Source: Polaromonas sp. AER18D-145 (GTDB lineage Bacteria > Pseudomonadota > Gammaproteobacteria > Burkholderiales > Burkholderiaceae_C). From it: 64,000 nt of DNA. How positions within the stretch are numbered: position 1 is the first letter of the stretch; the number at the start of each line of letters is the position of its first letter. Where the stretch lies: assembly GCF_002379095.1 (NCBI RefSeq), contig NZ_NBZV01000010.1, forward strand, positions 50,837 to 114,836. The letters are read 5' to 3'. This document shows, piece by piece, positions 51,362 to 60,529 of this stretch. Position numbers and translations under genes: made by a program. The notes beneath the pieces were generated by a model, which was given only the letters and a program-made list of their open reading frames with translations, was not told the DNA's origin and searched no databases.

Positions 51362-52063
51362 ATGACATTCCCATTAAATCGTCTGCACGTGCTTGTGATC
51401 GCCGGGCTTATGGGCGCTTCCGCCGTCAGCCTTGCGCACGCGCAGGAAAAGAAAGCTGCCAATCGTGGCAAGGCCGTGTCTTCCGAAAAGTCGGAAAGTG
51501 CCGCCGCCGTCGAATCCATCAGGGTTGCAGATTTGCTTGCGCGTTACGGTTATGCGAACAAGGACCCGCTGGCCTTGATTACAGCGGCCAAGATCAAGAA
51601 GCAGGCAGGCGCGTCAGAGTCGAAGGCCGTGCATGTGGGTGGCAAGTCTGGTGAGGCAAAAAGCAAACCTGATGAACTGGCGGCAGATGCTGTCCTGGCA
51701 CGCGGTAGGGAGCTTGCTGCAGGTCGTGCAGATCTGGTGGCGCTGGCGGACGATATCGGGAAATCGGGTACCCGCGGCGCAGAAAACGGCCCAGGCGCCA
51801 AGCGAACGGTGGTCAATACGCGCGCGGTTGACAGCTATCGCGTCACTTTCCGTGGCGGTGAACCTGCACGTGTGGTGGTCTCGGGTGACGGTGACTCGGA
51901 CCTCGACCTGTATGTCTATGACGAAAATGGCAACCGGATCTGCCAGGACACGGATGCAACGGACACCATGATCTGCAGCTGGACGCCGCGCTACACCGGC
52001 CCGTTCACTATCCGCGTACGCAACCTCGGCGAGGCGAATGTGTACCGTATCGTTCATAACTGA
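51362..52063 (+). CDS. Exported protein with PPC-like C-terminal beta-sandwich
   Basis: A 233-residue protein: signal peptide (LHVLVIAGLMGASAVSLAHA), a charged helical middle (RVADLLARYGYANKDPLALI, then LAADAVLARGRELAAGRADL) and a C-terminal 75-residue beta-sandwich like bacterial pre-peptidase C-terminal domains (SYRVTFRGGEPARVVVSGDG, SDLDLYVYDENGNRICQDTD, RYTGPFTIRVRNLG). The Asp-rich loop (DGDSDLDLYVYDENGN) suggests calcium binding. AAGGAG precedes ATG 51362. It opens the caspase cluster, 92 bases before the caspase start. Confidence 0.8.
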   Translation: MTFPLNRLHVLVIAGLMGASAVSLAHAQEKKAANRGKAVSSEKSESAAAVESIRVADLLARYGYANKDPLALITAAKIKKQAGASESKAVHVGGKSGEAKSKPDELAADAVLARGRELAAGRADLVALADDIGKSGTRGAENGPGAKRTVVNTRAVDSYRVTFRGGEPARVVVSGDGDSDLDLYVYDENGNRICQDTDATDTMICSWTPRYTGPFTIRVRNLGEANVYRIVHN

Positions 52064-52155
52064 GAGAAATGAGCAGGGACGCGCGGACCCGTTGGTCTGT
52101 GCGCTTCACGCGTGGGATGGATTCGTCCGCTTTGACTGTGGGTGAGGGGTGTTGT

Positions 52156-54339
52156 ATGAAGTACCGTCGCGTGAAACCATGGTTGGTTGCCGGAGGCTGC
52201 CTGTTGATGAGCGCTTGCTCGCTCGCAGCCAATCTGAACTACCGTGCCCTGCTGGTTGGCGTGTCGGGATACCCTGGGCTGGACGCCAAACTGCAGTTGG
52301 AGGGGCCGCGCAATGACGTGACCCGCATGCGCGGTGTGCTGTTGCAGCGCGGCGTGCCCGCCCAGAACATCGCGGTACTGGCAGATGGCGTGCCAGGCGC
52401 AGAGTTGCCCACCCGGGCCAACATCCTCGGCCAGTTGGACCGGCTCGCGAGCACGGCAAAACCCAACGATTACATCGTCCTGCACATGGCTGGGCACGGA
52501 AGCCAGCAGCCGGTCAGTCCTGGCAGTCCGTTCGCCAGGGATGAGCCAGATGGCCTTTTTGAGATCTTCCTGCCACGCGACGTTGGCGCCTGGCAGAACC
52601 TGCCCGGGGGCAAGGGCGGTGCCGTCCAGAATGCCATATTCGACCACGAAATCCGTGCTGCGGTGGATCGCATGACGGCTACCGGTGCCTTTGTGTGGGG
52701 CATCTTCGACTCCTGCCATTCGGCTACGTTGGTGCGCTCTGCGGGAGGTAGCGAGGAAGTACGAATGCGCCAAGTGTCGCCCCAGGACCTGGGCGTGCCG
52801 GCCACCGCCATGGACCGCGCCACACCTCGCGCTCCGGCGGGAACCGCCGCCACCCCCGTTGCGGCCAACCGTGGTGCCGGCGGCGTCGCGGCCAACCGTG
52901 GCGGATCGGCATTTTTTTATGCGGCACAAACCTCCGAGCCCACCCCCGAAATGCGGCTGCCTGCAGGCCATCCGAAGCGGACCTCGCATGGACTCTTCAG
53001 TTTCGTGATGATGCAAGCGCTCGAAGGGGGCGCCGGCATGAGCTACCGGCAGTTGTCGCAGTATGTCCTGACGCGTTACGGCGGCATGAACGAAGCACGC
53101 GTCACACCGCTGTTCTCAGGCACGGCCCTCGACAGCGCCGTGATGGGACAGGATGCAGCGACGGTACGCCAGTGGAAACTGACTGATGCGAAAGAGCTGA
53201 CGGTCGGGGCAGGCGCATTGGCGGATCTGGAGGAGGGCGCCGTGCTCGCCATCCTGCCAACGCCAATTTCCGGACTATCCGAAGCGATCGGCTACGTGCA
53301 GGTGTCCAGAGCCGAGCTCGCCACCGCACGCATCGAACCAGTGGACTACGCCGGCATACCGAAAAAAACCGACACCGAGCTGAAGGCCGGCACCGTGGGG
53401 CGGCTGGTGCAGCAGGCCATGAAATTTTCCCTGTCTGTGGGTGTGGACCTGCAGCAATGCACCAGGCCTTGCGCCTTTGACGCGCCCTTGACGCGGCTGA
53501 GGAATGCCAAGCCGGGTGAGGGCGTTGCAGGTGCGCAGGTGCAATGGGTGGGGCCGGGCCAGGCTGCCGATGTGCGACTCACGGCGATCGGCGATCGGCT
53601 CTGGCTGATGCCACCCACGCTCAGCGGTCAGCAGGCCTGCACATTGCGGCCCATGGCGCTGAAGGCGGCTTGCGACGATCAGATGGAACGCAGCCTGGTG
53701 AGTATCACGCTTGGCCCCCTAGCCTCGCCGGGCAACGCCGCCCAAACCATAGGCCGCTCGCTCCATGCTGCCTCACGTGCCGCCAACTTGATGCGCATCG
53801 CATCGGCACTGGCTAGCTCGCCCACCAATGGTCAGGTCAAGACCTCGGTTGCGATCACCAGCAAGGGGGGCCGTCGAACGGCTTATGTCGCCGGTCAGGT
53901 TCCGCGTCTGGAAGACGGTGACAAACTCCTTGTCACACTGGAGAACACGGGCCGTGTTTCCGTAGACGTGACGGCCTTGTACCTGGACAGCCGCTACGGC
54001 ATAACGGCCATGTTTCCGCGGGGCCTGGGAGCAAGTAACCGGCTGGAATCAGCGGCATCCGACAGTTTTGAACTTGAAATCCATGATGACACACTGGGTC
54101 TGGAACGCTTGGCCGTGATTGCTGTCGAGGCTGAAAAGCAAAGCGAGCGGGCTGATTTTTCCTACCTCGCTCAGCCTTCTTTGCCGAGCGAAACCGTGAC
54201 GCGTGGCGGAAACGAGGCTGACGGCAACGCCCTGTTCCGTGATGCGGGTTTCGCTGAGTACGCCACCCGGGGCGGACGTCCTGCCGCCGTGTCTGCCCGC
54301 ACCGGCATGCAGGTTTTCTCCTGGCAAGTGGTCCGCTAG
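52156..54339 (+). CDS. Caspase-family (C14-like) putative lipoprotein
   Basis: A 727-residue protein. The signal sequence ends LLMSAC (Cys21), a probable but non-canonical lipobox. Residues about 28-330 are a caspase-like domain: RALLVGVSGYPGLDAKLQLE at the start, catalytic His114 in YIVLHMAGHGSQ, and catalytic Cys187 in GAFVWGIFDSCHSA. The dyad is intact, so it is likely an active cysteine peptidase facing the periplasm. A Gly/Ala/Asn repeat (VAANRGAGGVAANRGG) follows. Residues about 390-727 lack a recognised domain; the last 150 are beta-rich (YVAGQVPRLEDGDKLLVTLE, YLDSRYGITAMFPRG), similar to DUF4384-type C-termini. GGTGAGGGG precedes ATG 52156; 52069 is rejected as it precedes the signal peptide. 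Confidence 0.87.
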   Translation: MKYRRVKPWLVAGGCLLMSACSLAANLNYRALLVGVSGYPGLDAKLQLEGPRNDVTRMRGVLLQRGVPAQNIAVLADGVPGAELPTRANILGQLDRLASTAKPNDYIVLHMAGHGSQQPVSPGSPFARDEPDGLFEIFLPRDVGAWQNLPGGKGGAVQNAIFDHEIRAAVDRMTATGAFVWGIFDSCHSATLVRSAGGSEEVRMRQVSPQDLGVPATAMDRATPRAPAGTAATPVAANRGAGGVAANRGGSAFFYAAQTSEPTPEMRLPAGHPKRTSHGLFSFVMMQALEGGAGMSYRQLSQYVLTRYGGMNEARVTPLFSGTALDSAVMGQDAATVRQWKLTDAKELTVGAGALADLEEGAVLAILPTPISGLSEAIGYVQVSRAELATARIEPVDYAGIPKKTDTELKAGTVGRLVQQAMKFSLSVGVDLQQCTRPCAFDAPLTRLRNAKPGEGVAGAQVQWVGPGQAADVRLTAIGDRLWLMPPTLSGQQACTLRPMALKAACDDQMERSLVSITLGPLASPGNAAQTIGRSLHAASRAANLMRIASALASSPTNGQVKTSVAITSKGGRRTAYVAGQVPRLEDGDKLLVTLENTGRVSVDVTALYLDSRYGITAMFPRGLGASNRLESAASDSFELEIHDDTLGLERLAVIAVEAEKQSERADFSYLAQPSLPSETVTRGGNEADGNALFRDAGFAEYATRGGRPAAVSARTGMQVFSWQVVR

Positions 54340-54396
54340 CGTGATGTTTCGTCAATCTGGGCATCGCCTGTTTATTTCCGCACGGGGACATTGGTC

Positions 54397-55002
54397 ATGA
54401 CCGCCGACACCAGCGGGCAGGACAGGCTCTGGCTTGACCTGGTGGCCGATGGCGGGCCGCAGGCCGACAAGGCCGTGGAGTCGTTGTTTCGGCAATACCG
54501 GCGGCCGCTGATGGGTTTTCTGATCCGCCGTGGCGTTGGGGCTGACGTCGCAGAAGAGCTGGTGCAGGAGGTTTTCATCCGCATGGTACGCGGCGCGAGT
54601 GGATTCCGGCATCAGGCGCGTGTGTCGTCCTGGCTGTTCCAGATTGCAGCCAATCTGCACATAGACCAGACGCGAAGGATCAGCCTGGAGGACACCATGG
54701 ATGACGCCCAATGGCAGGTTATTGAGGGCACGGTTGCCACACAATGCGGAACGGGGGGCCAGGATGCGGCTGGCGCTGAAGCCCTCCAGGAATGCTTTGA
54801 TCGAGGATTCTCCGAGTTTGCCCAGGCGCATCCCCAGCGGGCCCAGGCGTTGCAGCATGCGGTCCTGCACAAATGGTCGGTACGCGACATTGCCACCTTC
54901 TTGAACCGTACCGAGGGCGCCACGCGCGAGTTCCTGTCGCAGTGCCGCAAGAAGCTGCGCGAGCACCTCGCGCCATGTCGAGACTTCCTGCGCGAGATGT
55001 AA
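54397..55002 (+). CDS. ECF-type RNA polymerase sigma factor
   Basis: A 201-residue sigma-70 family protein. Region 2 includes ESLFRQYRRPLMGFLIRRGV, ADVAEELVQEVFIRMVRGAS and FRHQARVSSWLFQIAANLHI with DQTRR. Region 4 is AVLHKWSVRDIATFLNRTEG then ATREFLSQCRKKLREHL, an HTH. Regions 1.1 and 3 are absent, as in ECF factors. ACGGGGA precedes ATG 54397. It is followed without a gap by a one-TM protein, the usual anti-sigma position. It probably drives this cluster. Confidence 0.9.
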   Translation: MTADTSGQDRLWLDLVADGGPQADKAVESLFRQYRRPLMGFLIRRGVGADVAEELVQEVFIRMVRGASGFRHQARVSSWLFQIAANLHIDQTRRISLEDTMDDAQWQVIEGTVATQCGTGGQDAAGAEALQECFDRGFSEFAQAHPQRAQALQHAVLHKWSVRDIATFLNRTEGATREFLSQCRKKLREHLAPCRDFLREM

Positions 55003-55650
55003 ATGGCTTTACCCGGGGAAAACGATGATATCGACCAGTGGGTCGAGCAGCTTGCAGGTCGCTGGGGCATCAACCCCTCGGCCCAGGGAGCGCCCGAGGG
55101 GCCCGCTGAGGTGCGGGTGCTGCGCGAGGTGCTGGCGCACCGTTCTGCGCATGAGCGCGAAGTGCTGGACAGCACGCACGGCCTGCAGGCCAGCGAAGAT
55201 CATGCACTGCAACGCCTGCGTTTCCGGTTGAAGCGGGAGGGGTTGCTCAGCAGCCGGCCTGTATGGCGCCGCCTGCGCTGGTTGCCGGCCGTGGCCGCGG
55301 CCCTGCTGCTCGCCGTCGCGGGTGTCAGGCTCCACTTGCCGGAGCCGGAGCCGGAGTTGCCGCATGTGGCCTATGCCTTCGCTTACGAAGAGCCGCCGCG
55401 TTATCGGGGTGCGGTGTCGCAGGTGCCGGTTCGCGTCGACAAGCCAGTGGCCTCTGCACGTCAGCTTGCTGCCGCTCTGGAGAAACTGGGCGCGCTGCCA
55501 AGGCTGTACGTCTGGCAGGGCGAGGCCATTGTCGATTTTGAGGCTACACCCGCAACGTGGGACGCGCTGCAGAAGGACCTGCCCACCCTTATTCTGCCGG
55601 CAGACGCAAGGCACGTCGGCCTGAATCGACTGGTTTTCAGTGCGCGCTAA
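55003..55650 (+). CDS. Probable membrane anti-sigma factor (non-zinc type)
   Basis: A 215-residue protein whose ATG directly follows the sigma-factor stop. Residues 1-90 are cytoplasmic and helical (DDIDQWVEQLAGRWGINPSA, VRVLREVLAHRSAHEREVLD), 93-110 are a TM helix (WLPAVAAALLLAVAGVRL), and about 105 residues are periplasmic (VPVRVDKPVASARQLAAALE, LPRLYVWQGEAIVDFEATPA). The HxxxCxxC zinc motif of common anti-sigma factors is missing, so identification rests on position and topology. It overlaps the next gene by 11 bases. Confidence 0.65.
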   Translation: MALPGENDDIDQWVEQLAGRWGINPSAQGAPEGPAEVRVLREVLAHRSAHEREVLDSTHGLQASEDHALQRLRFRLKREGLLSSRPVWRRLRWLPAVAAALLLAVAGVRLHLPEPEPELPHVAYAFAYEEPPRYRGAVSQVPVRVDKPVASARQLAAALEKLGALPRLYVWQGEAIVDFEATPATWDALQKDLPTLILPADARHVGLNRLVFSAR

Positions 55651-56872
55651 AGCGTTGCTGGGCCTTTGGTTTGCCGCGGGCGTGGTGGCGGCCGAGCCCA
55701 ATGGAGCTGTCTGGCAGGGCACCTTGGAGGTACGGGAGCAGCAGGGGAGGGCCTGCGCGATGCAGCGCATGCCCCCCTATCAGCTGCCTGTGCACATGGT
55801 GCGCTGGACCGGATCGGCGCGGGGTGAAACACTGTTTGCCTGGGGCGCCATGCAGCCTGCCATGTTGCAGTCCGCGGCGCAGGGCGGGGACGCGTATACC
55901 GTGCGTTTTTTCGACGCCACACAGCCAGTTGGTGAAGCGCAACTGGGATTTTCAGGTGGCACGCTGCGTGTCAATTGGCGCGAAAGCGCCACAGCGCAGT
56001 CGCCCGGCTGCAACTGGACCCAGGCCACGCTCTCGCTGCAACCCGTGGCCTCTCCCGAGGCAGAGCTGTCATTGATGGTTCACGCGCGTTATCTTCATCG
56101 GACCCAAACCCTGCTTCAGCAGTTGCGGACAGTCGACAAGGCATCAAGCCTCCCATTGCTTGAGCAGTTTTCGGCCCTGGCCAGCGAGATTCCCGAGCCT
56201 GCCCTGGCCGACAAGGGCGTCGCACAAGCCTTTCTGGAAGCAGGTGAGCACGCCATGGCGATGCGACGGCCCGCGCAGGCGATGCGGATGCTGCACCTAT
56301 CCAGCGGCATCTACCGCCGCCTCGCGCCCGGCCATCCCGACGACGCAGCGCTGGCCTTGTCGCGCGAGGCTCATCTCCTTCGCCGCCAGGGTGGTTTGCC
56401 GGCAGCTCTGGACCTGATGGACGAGGCTCTCGCCTTACTGGCCGCTGCCCATCGCGGGAACGGAGTAACAGCATCGAATCTGCTCAACCTGCTGGGTGCC
56501 TGGCGGCTCAAGGATGGGCAGACACAGGGCGCGCTCGAGGTTTTCCAGCGCGCGGTGCGTATTGATCTTGCGCGGCAGGCTCCCAATGATGAGCAGGCCA
56601 TGTCCCTCAACAATCTGGCCCAGGCTCTTCAGCGCGCGAACCAGCTCGATGCTGCTGCCCGGATGTTTGAACAAGCGCTGGCGCTGGCAGAGCTGGGTCC
56701 GGCCGAGAGTGACTCGCTTGTGCAGGCTATCCGTGACAACCTGGCAGCCTTGCGTAACCAGTCCGACAGCATGCCGCGCACCCGGGGCAAGCCTGACATC
56801 TCGCCACGGACGACGTCAGACAGCAGGATGACTGCTATCGCGCGGCACCCTTCCATTTTTACGACAGGCTGA
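55640..56872 (+). CDS. Exported TPR-repeat protein
   Basis: A 410-residue protein starting at GTG 55640 inside the anti-sigma gene. It has a short signal peptide (LLGLWFAAGVVAAEP), a Cys-containing beta-rich region to about residue 130 (TLEVREQQGRACAMQRMPPY), and then helical TPR-like repeats (ALALSREAHLLRRQGGLPAA, GALEVFQRAVRIDLARQAPN, AMSLNNLAQALQRANQLDAA). It is probably a periplasmic interaction scaffold for the VIT-VWA protein encoded three bases downstream. Confidence 0.8.
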   Translation: MRAKALLGLWFAAGVVAAEPNGAVWQGTLEVREQQGRACAMQRMPPYQLPVHMVRWTGSARGETLFAWGAMQPAMLQSAAQGGDAYTVRFFDATQPVGEAQLGFSGGTLRVNWRESATAQSPGCNWTQATLSLQPVASPEAELSLMVHARYLHRTQTLLQQLRTVDKASSLPLLEQFSALASEIPEPALADKGVAQAFLEAGEHAMAMRRPAQAMRMLHLSSGIYRRLAPGHPDDAALALSREAHLLRRQGGLPAALDLMDEALALLAAAHRGNGVTASNLLNLLGAWRLKDGQTQGALEVFQRAVRIDLARQAPNDEQAMSLNNLAQALQRANQLDAAARMFEQALALAELGPAESDSLVQAIRDNLAALRNQSDSMPRTRGKPDISPRTTSDSRMTAIARHPSIFTTG

Positions 56873-56875
56873 ACC

Positions 56876-59800
56876 ATGTACGCATATGTTCCCATCCCTC
56901 GTTGTCCAGGATCCGGCTGGCGGATTTTCCTGAGGCTTGTCGCCGCCGGATTACTTTCTTGCGGCGCCGCGAGTGCGCAGTCCCAGGGAGTTCATGCCCC
57001 GCCACTGCATCCACGATCCCGGCCCGTTGTCGCCGTGCCGCTGCTGGTGGTACCCGAGGCTCGCCTGGCCATCCAGCTCGCCCGCGTGCAGGTGGATGCA
57101 GAAGTGGTGGGATTGGCGGCGCGCACGCGCATCGAGATGGAGTTTCGCAATCCCAATGACAGGGCGCTCGAAGGCGAACTGCAGTTTCCCCTGCGTCCGG
57201 GGCAAGCCGTCACCGGCTTTGCACTGGACATTGACGGCGCGCTGCGTCCCGCCGTACCAGTTGAAAAAGCCAAGGGCCGCCAGGTCTTTGAAGAGGTCAC
57301 CCGCACGCGGGTCGACCCGGCCCTGCTGGAGGCCGCTGGCGGAAACAACTACAAACTGCGCGTGTATCCTTTGCCAGCCGGGGGAACACGCCGCGTCGTG
57401 CTGGAAATCTCCGAGACGCTGATGCGCAGCGACCGGGCTGGCCGAAGGGTGCTGGACTATCAGCTGCCGCTGCAATTTGGCCAGAGCGTCCAGCGGCTGG
57501 ACGCCGCCGTGCGCTTTCCCGGTGCCGACCCCGCGGCTGTCAAGGCAATCCTTGGCAGTGAGCGCGTTGCCGTGCAACGTGGCGCTGACGGCGTTCCTGT
57601 GGTTACGCTGACACGCATCGGGTATACGAGTGGCCGGATTTTGCAGGTCACCGTTCCAGCGGCGGCCAGCCAGAGCTTCGTCAGCACCCAGACCTACCGG
57701 GACGCGACCTATTTTTATGCGGAGCTGCCGGTTGCGCTGAAGTCGCAACCACGCCCGGCACCAGCCAATCTGGCCATCGTCTGGGACGCATCGGGTTCCG
57801 GTGCGGCGCGCGACCATGCGCGCGAACTGGCCGTGCTCGACGGTTACTTCAGCGCCCTGGAGAGCGTGGCGGTTCAATTGCTGCTGGTACGCGATGTGGC
57901 TGAGCCCGTGCAGCGGTTTCAGGTGACACGCGGCGACTGGCGTACCTTGCGCGAGCAACTCGAAAAAGTCGTTTATGACGGCGCGACCAACATGGGCGCC
58001 ATGGCTGTGCCCGATGGGGCGACGCAGGCCCTGCTGTTTACCGATGGGCTGGGAAATTTCGGTGGCCTGGCCATGCCGGCCAGCGGCGTGCCCCTGCATG
58101 CGCTGTCCTCGTCGATCAGTGCTGACGCCGTGCTGCTGCGGCACGCGGCAGAGGCTTCCGGCGGCACCTTGGTGGACTTGCTGCGCGTGAGCGCGCCGGA
58201 TGCGGTGCGTGAGCTGCGTACAACGCGTACCCGTCTTGCCGGCCTGCGTGCAAATGGCGCGACGGATCTCGTCAGTGCCGGGGCTTACCCGGAAAACGGG
58301 CGCCTGGTCGTTGCCGGCCGTCTGACGGGACCGGCAGCCCACGTCGAGCTTGAGGTGGAGGCCCCGGACGGCACACGAGCAAACCACCGCTTCATCGTGG
58401 CCGGGGCCTCTGTCCCGGAGGCTGCAAAAATACCGTTGGCGGCATATCGCTGGGCCACCCTGAAGCTGGCCGCGCTTGAAGCCGACCGCGAGCGCAACCG
58501 CAGCGCCATTCGCCGCCTCGGGACAAGGTTTGGTCTGCTGACTGCCGAAACCTCCTTGATCGTGCTCGACGCCGTTGCCGACTATGCGCGTTACGAGATC
58601 GAGCCCCCTGAGTCGCTGCGTCCCGCCTACGAACGGCTGATTGCCCAGAAGCGGGACCGCAACCTGAATGAACGTGCCACGCATCTGGACCGTATTGCTG
58701 CACGTTTTGTGTCCAAGCAGGCCTGGTGGGACAGAGAGTTCCCCAAGGACGAGCCGCCTCAGCCCAAGCCCAGGCCGGGCACGCCGGCATGGGGTCCTGG
58801 TGCGGGCATGGCCATGCCTTCGGCGCCCGCACCCATGGCCATGGCACCGCGGCCTGTGCCCGCACCTGCCCCGATGCCGGTGCCGTCCGTCAGCGCACGC
58901 ATGGCAGCGCCGCCTACACCGACAGCGGTTGCGGCAGCAGGGCCTGCCTCGGCCAGTATTCAACTCAAGAAATGGCTGCCCGACGCGCCTTACGCCAGGC
59001 GCCTGCGTGAAGCCCGAGTCGAGGACATGTACGCGGTGTACCTGGATGAACGGCCCTCCTACCTATCGAGTACGGCATTTTTCCTCGATGCTGCGGACAT
59101 TCTCCTGGAGCGTGGCCAGACCGCACTGGGTCTGCGGGTGTTATCCAATCTGGCGGAGATGAACCTGGAGAACCGCCAGATCCTGCGCATCCTGGCCTAC
59201 CGCCTGACGCAGGCCGGACAGGTGAAGCTGGCACTGCCGGTGCTGCAGAAAGTGCTGGTCCTGAGCCCGGACGAGCCGCAGTCCTTGCGCGACTTGGGGC
59301 TGGCGCTGGCTGAAGACGGCCAGTCCCAGGCTGCCGTCAACCAGCTTTGGGAAGTGGTGGCCAGGCCGTGGAACAACCGTTTTCCCGACATCGAGCTCAT
59401 TGCCCTGGGCGAACTCAACGCGATCAACGCGGGTGTTGCCGCCGCCGGCCAGCCCGCGCTGGACACCAGCGCCATGGACACGCGTCTTCTGCGCAACCTG
59501 CCGCTTGATGTGCGCGCGGTGCTGTCCTGGGATGCGGACAATACCGACATCGACCTGTGGGTGATCGACCCCAACGGTGAACGCGCCTACTACGGCCGCC
59601 AGGTGACCTACCAAGGCGGCCGCATGTCGAACGATTTCACAGGTGGCTACGGACCCGAGGAATTCATATTGCGCGATGCCAAGCCCGGCACCTACACGGT
59701 CAAAGCGGAGTTCTACGGTCACAACCAGCAGATCGTGGCGCCCGCCACCACGCTGATGCTGCGTCTGTCCACCGGTTTCGGCACACCGGCCCAGAAAGAT

Positions 59801-59884
59801 GAAAACATTATCCTGCGGCTGGCCGGTAAAAAAGAGGAAGTGACCGTGGGAACCTTTGTCGTTGGCGTGAAGGTCAAGCCATGA
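56876..59884 (+). CDS. VIT-VWA-TPR-DUF2135 multidomain exported protein
   Basis: A 1002-residue protein. Signal peptide about 15-35 (RIFLRLVAAGLLSCGAASAQ); VIT domain about 50-185 (ARTRIEMEFRNPNDRALEGE, VPVEKAKGRQVFEEVTRTRV); VWA-like domain about 297-470 with MIDAS residues Asp304, Ser306 and Ser308 in IVWDASGSG; a Pro/Met/Ala-rich linker about 640-705 (GPGAGMAMPSAPAPMAMAPR); TPR-like helices about 735-850 (RILAYRLTQAGQVKLALPVL); and a DUF2135 beta domain about 875-985 (LSWDADNTDIDLWVIDPNGE, FTGGYGPEEFILRDAKPGTY). The layout recalls inter-alpha-trypsin-inhibitor-like bacterial proteins. The Asp-rich loop of DUF2135 parallels that of the PPC-like protein at 51362. It overlaps the next gene by ATGA. 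Confidence 0.87.
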   Translation: MYAYVPIPRCPGSGWRIFLRLVAAGLLSCGAASAQSQGVHAPPLHPRSRPVVAVPLLVVPEARLAIQLARVQVDAEVVGLAARTRIEMEFRNPNDRALEGELQFPLRPGQAVTGFALDIDGALRPAVPVEKAKGRQVFEEVTRTRVDPALLEAAGGNNYKLRVYPLPAGGTRRVVLEISETLMRSDRAGRRVLDYQLPLQFGQSVQRLDAAVRFPGADPAAVKAILGSERVAVQRGADGVPVVTLTRIGYTSGRILQVTVPAAASQSFVSTQTYRDATYFYAELPVALKSQPRPAPANLAIVWDASGSGAARDHARELAVLDGYFSALESVAVQLLLVRDVAEPVQRFQVTRGDWRTLREQLEKVVYDGATNMGAMAVPDGATQALLFTDGLGNFGGLAMPASGVPLHALSSSISADAVLLRHAAEASGGTLVDLLRVSAPDAVRELRTTRTRLAGLRANGATDLVSAGAYPENGRLVVAGRLTGPAAHVELEVEAPDGTRANHRFIVAGASVPEAAKIPLAAYRWATLKLAALEADRERNRSAIRRLGTRFGLLTAETSLIVLDAVADYARYEIEPPESLRPAYERLIAQKRDRNLNERATHLDRIAARFVSKQAWWDREFPKDEPPQPKPRPGTPAWGPGAGMAMPSAPAPMAMAPRPVPAPAPMPVPSVSARMAAPPTPTAVAAAGPASASIQLKKWLPDAPYARRLREARVEDMYAVYLDERPSYLSSTAFFLDAADILLERGQTALGLRVLSNLAEMNLENRQILRILAYRLTQAGQVKLALPVLQKVLVLSPDEPQSLRDLGLALAEDGQSQAAVNQLWEVVARPWNNRFPDIELIALGELNAINAGVAAAGQPALDTSAMDTRLLRNLPLDVRAVLSWDADNTDIDLWVIDPNGERAYYGRQVTYQGGRMSNDFTGGYGPEEFILRDAKPGTYTVKAEFYGHNQQIVAPATTLMLRLSTGFGTPAQKDENIILRLAGKKEEVTVGTFVVGVKVKP

Positions 59885-60489
59885 CCGGCCTCCCGCAACC
59901 CACCTGGCGTGTGCTGGTGCTGCTTGGGGTAGCTCTGGTGCTCTCGGCTTGTGCACCGCCACCGATGTTCGGTGAGGCGCCTGCCGTGAGCTACGGCATT
60001 ACCGTGCCAGCCTCAGCCGCCGGTCTTTGGGCCAAGGAAGGCAAGGACGAGGGCAGCCGTGTGCGGATTGTCCAGACTGGGAACAATACCCTGCGGCTCG
60101 AGATATTCAACATCAGGGCTGGAGAGGCCGCCGAGCCGCCGTTGCCGCCGCTCAGTGGTCGCACGGCGCGCCTTGCCGGAAACGACTGGCTGGTTCTGGA
60201 CGTGGCCGCCTGGGATTACGGCAAGAGCGAGCGCGGCGAGATGAACGGTTTCCTGCTGTTGCAATACCGCTTCGACAATGCCACCCGCGTGTGCTTGCAA
60301 GTGCCGGCTTCCGCGGCTTTTGCCGCAGCGGTGTCGGCCGGTGAGCTCACCGGCAAGCTCAAGCCCGAGAGGAACCTTCAGGCCGTGCTGGTGACGTCGC
60401 CGGCGGCTGAATGGGTGGCCTGGTGGGGCCTGCATCAGGGCGTCGTTGAATTCTCGCAGGACAGCCTTTGCCTGCGGCGCGTGGGGTAG
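59881..60489 (+). CDS. Lipoprotein of unknown function
   Basis: A 202-residue protein with lipoprotein signal RVLVLLGVALVLSAC (lipobox LSAC, Cys24), then a beta-rich domain (RVRIVQTGNNTLRLEIFNIR, NDWLVLDVAAWDYGKSERGE, FLLLQYRFDNATRVCLQVPA). It starts within the end of the VIT-VWA gene, so it belongs to that operon. No family recognised. Confidence 0.75.
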   Translation: MTGLPQPTWRVLVLLGVALVLSACAPPPMFGEAPAVSYGITVPASAAGLWAKEGKDEGSRVRIVQTGNNTLRLEIFNIRAGEAAEPPLPPLSGRTARLAGNDWLVLDVAAWDYGKSERGEMNGFLLLQYRFDNATRVCLQVPASAAFAAAVSAGELTGKLKPERNLQAVLVTSPAAEWVAWWGLHQGVVEFSQDSLCLRRVG

Positions 60490-60529
60490 TCCTCTGCCAT
60501 CTCGAAAACCATGAATTGAGAGGATCTCC

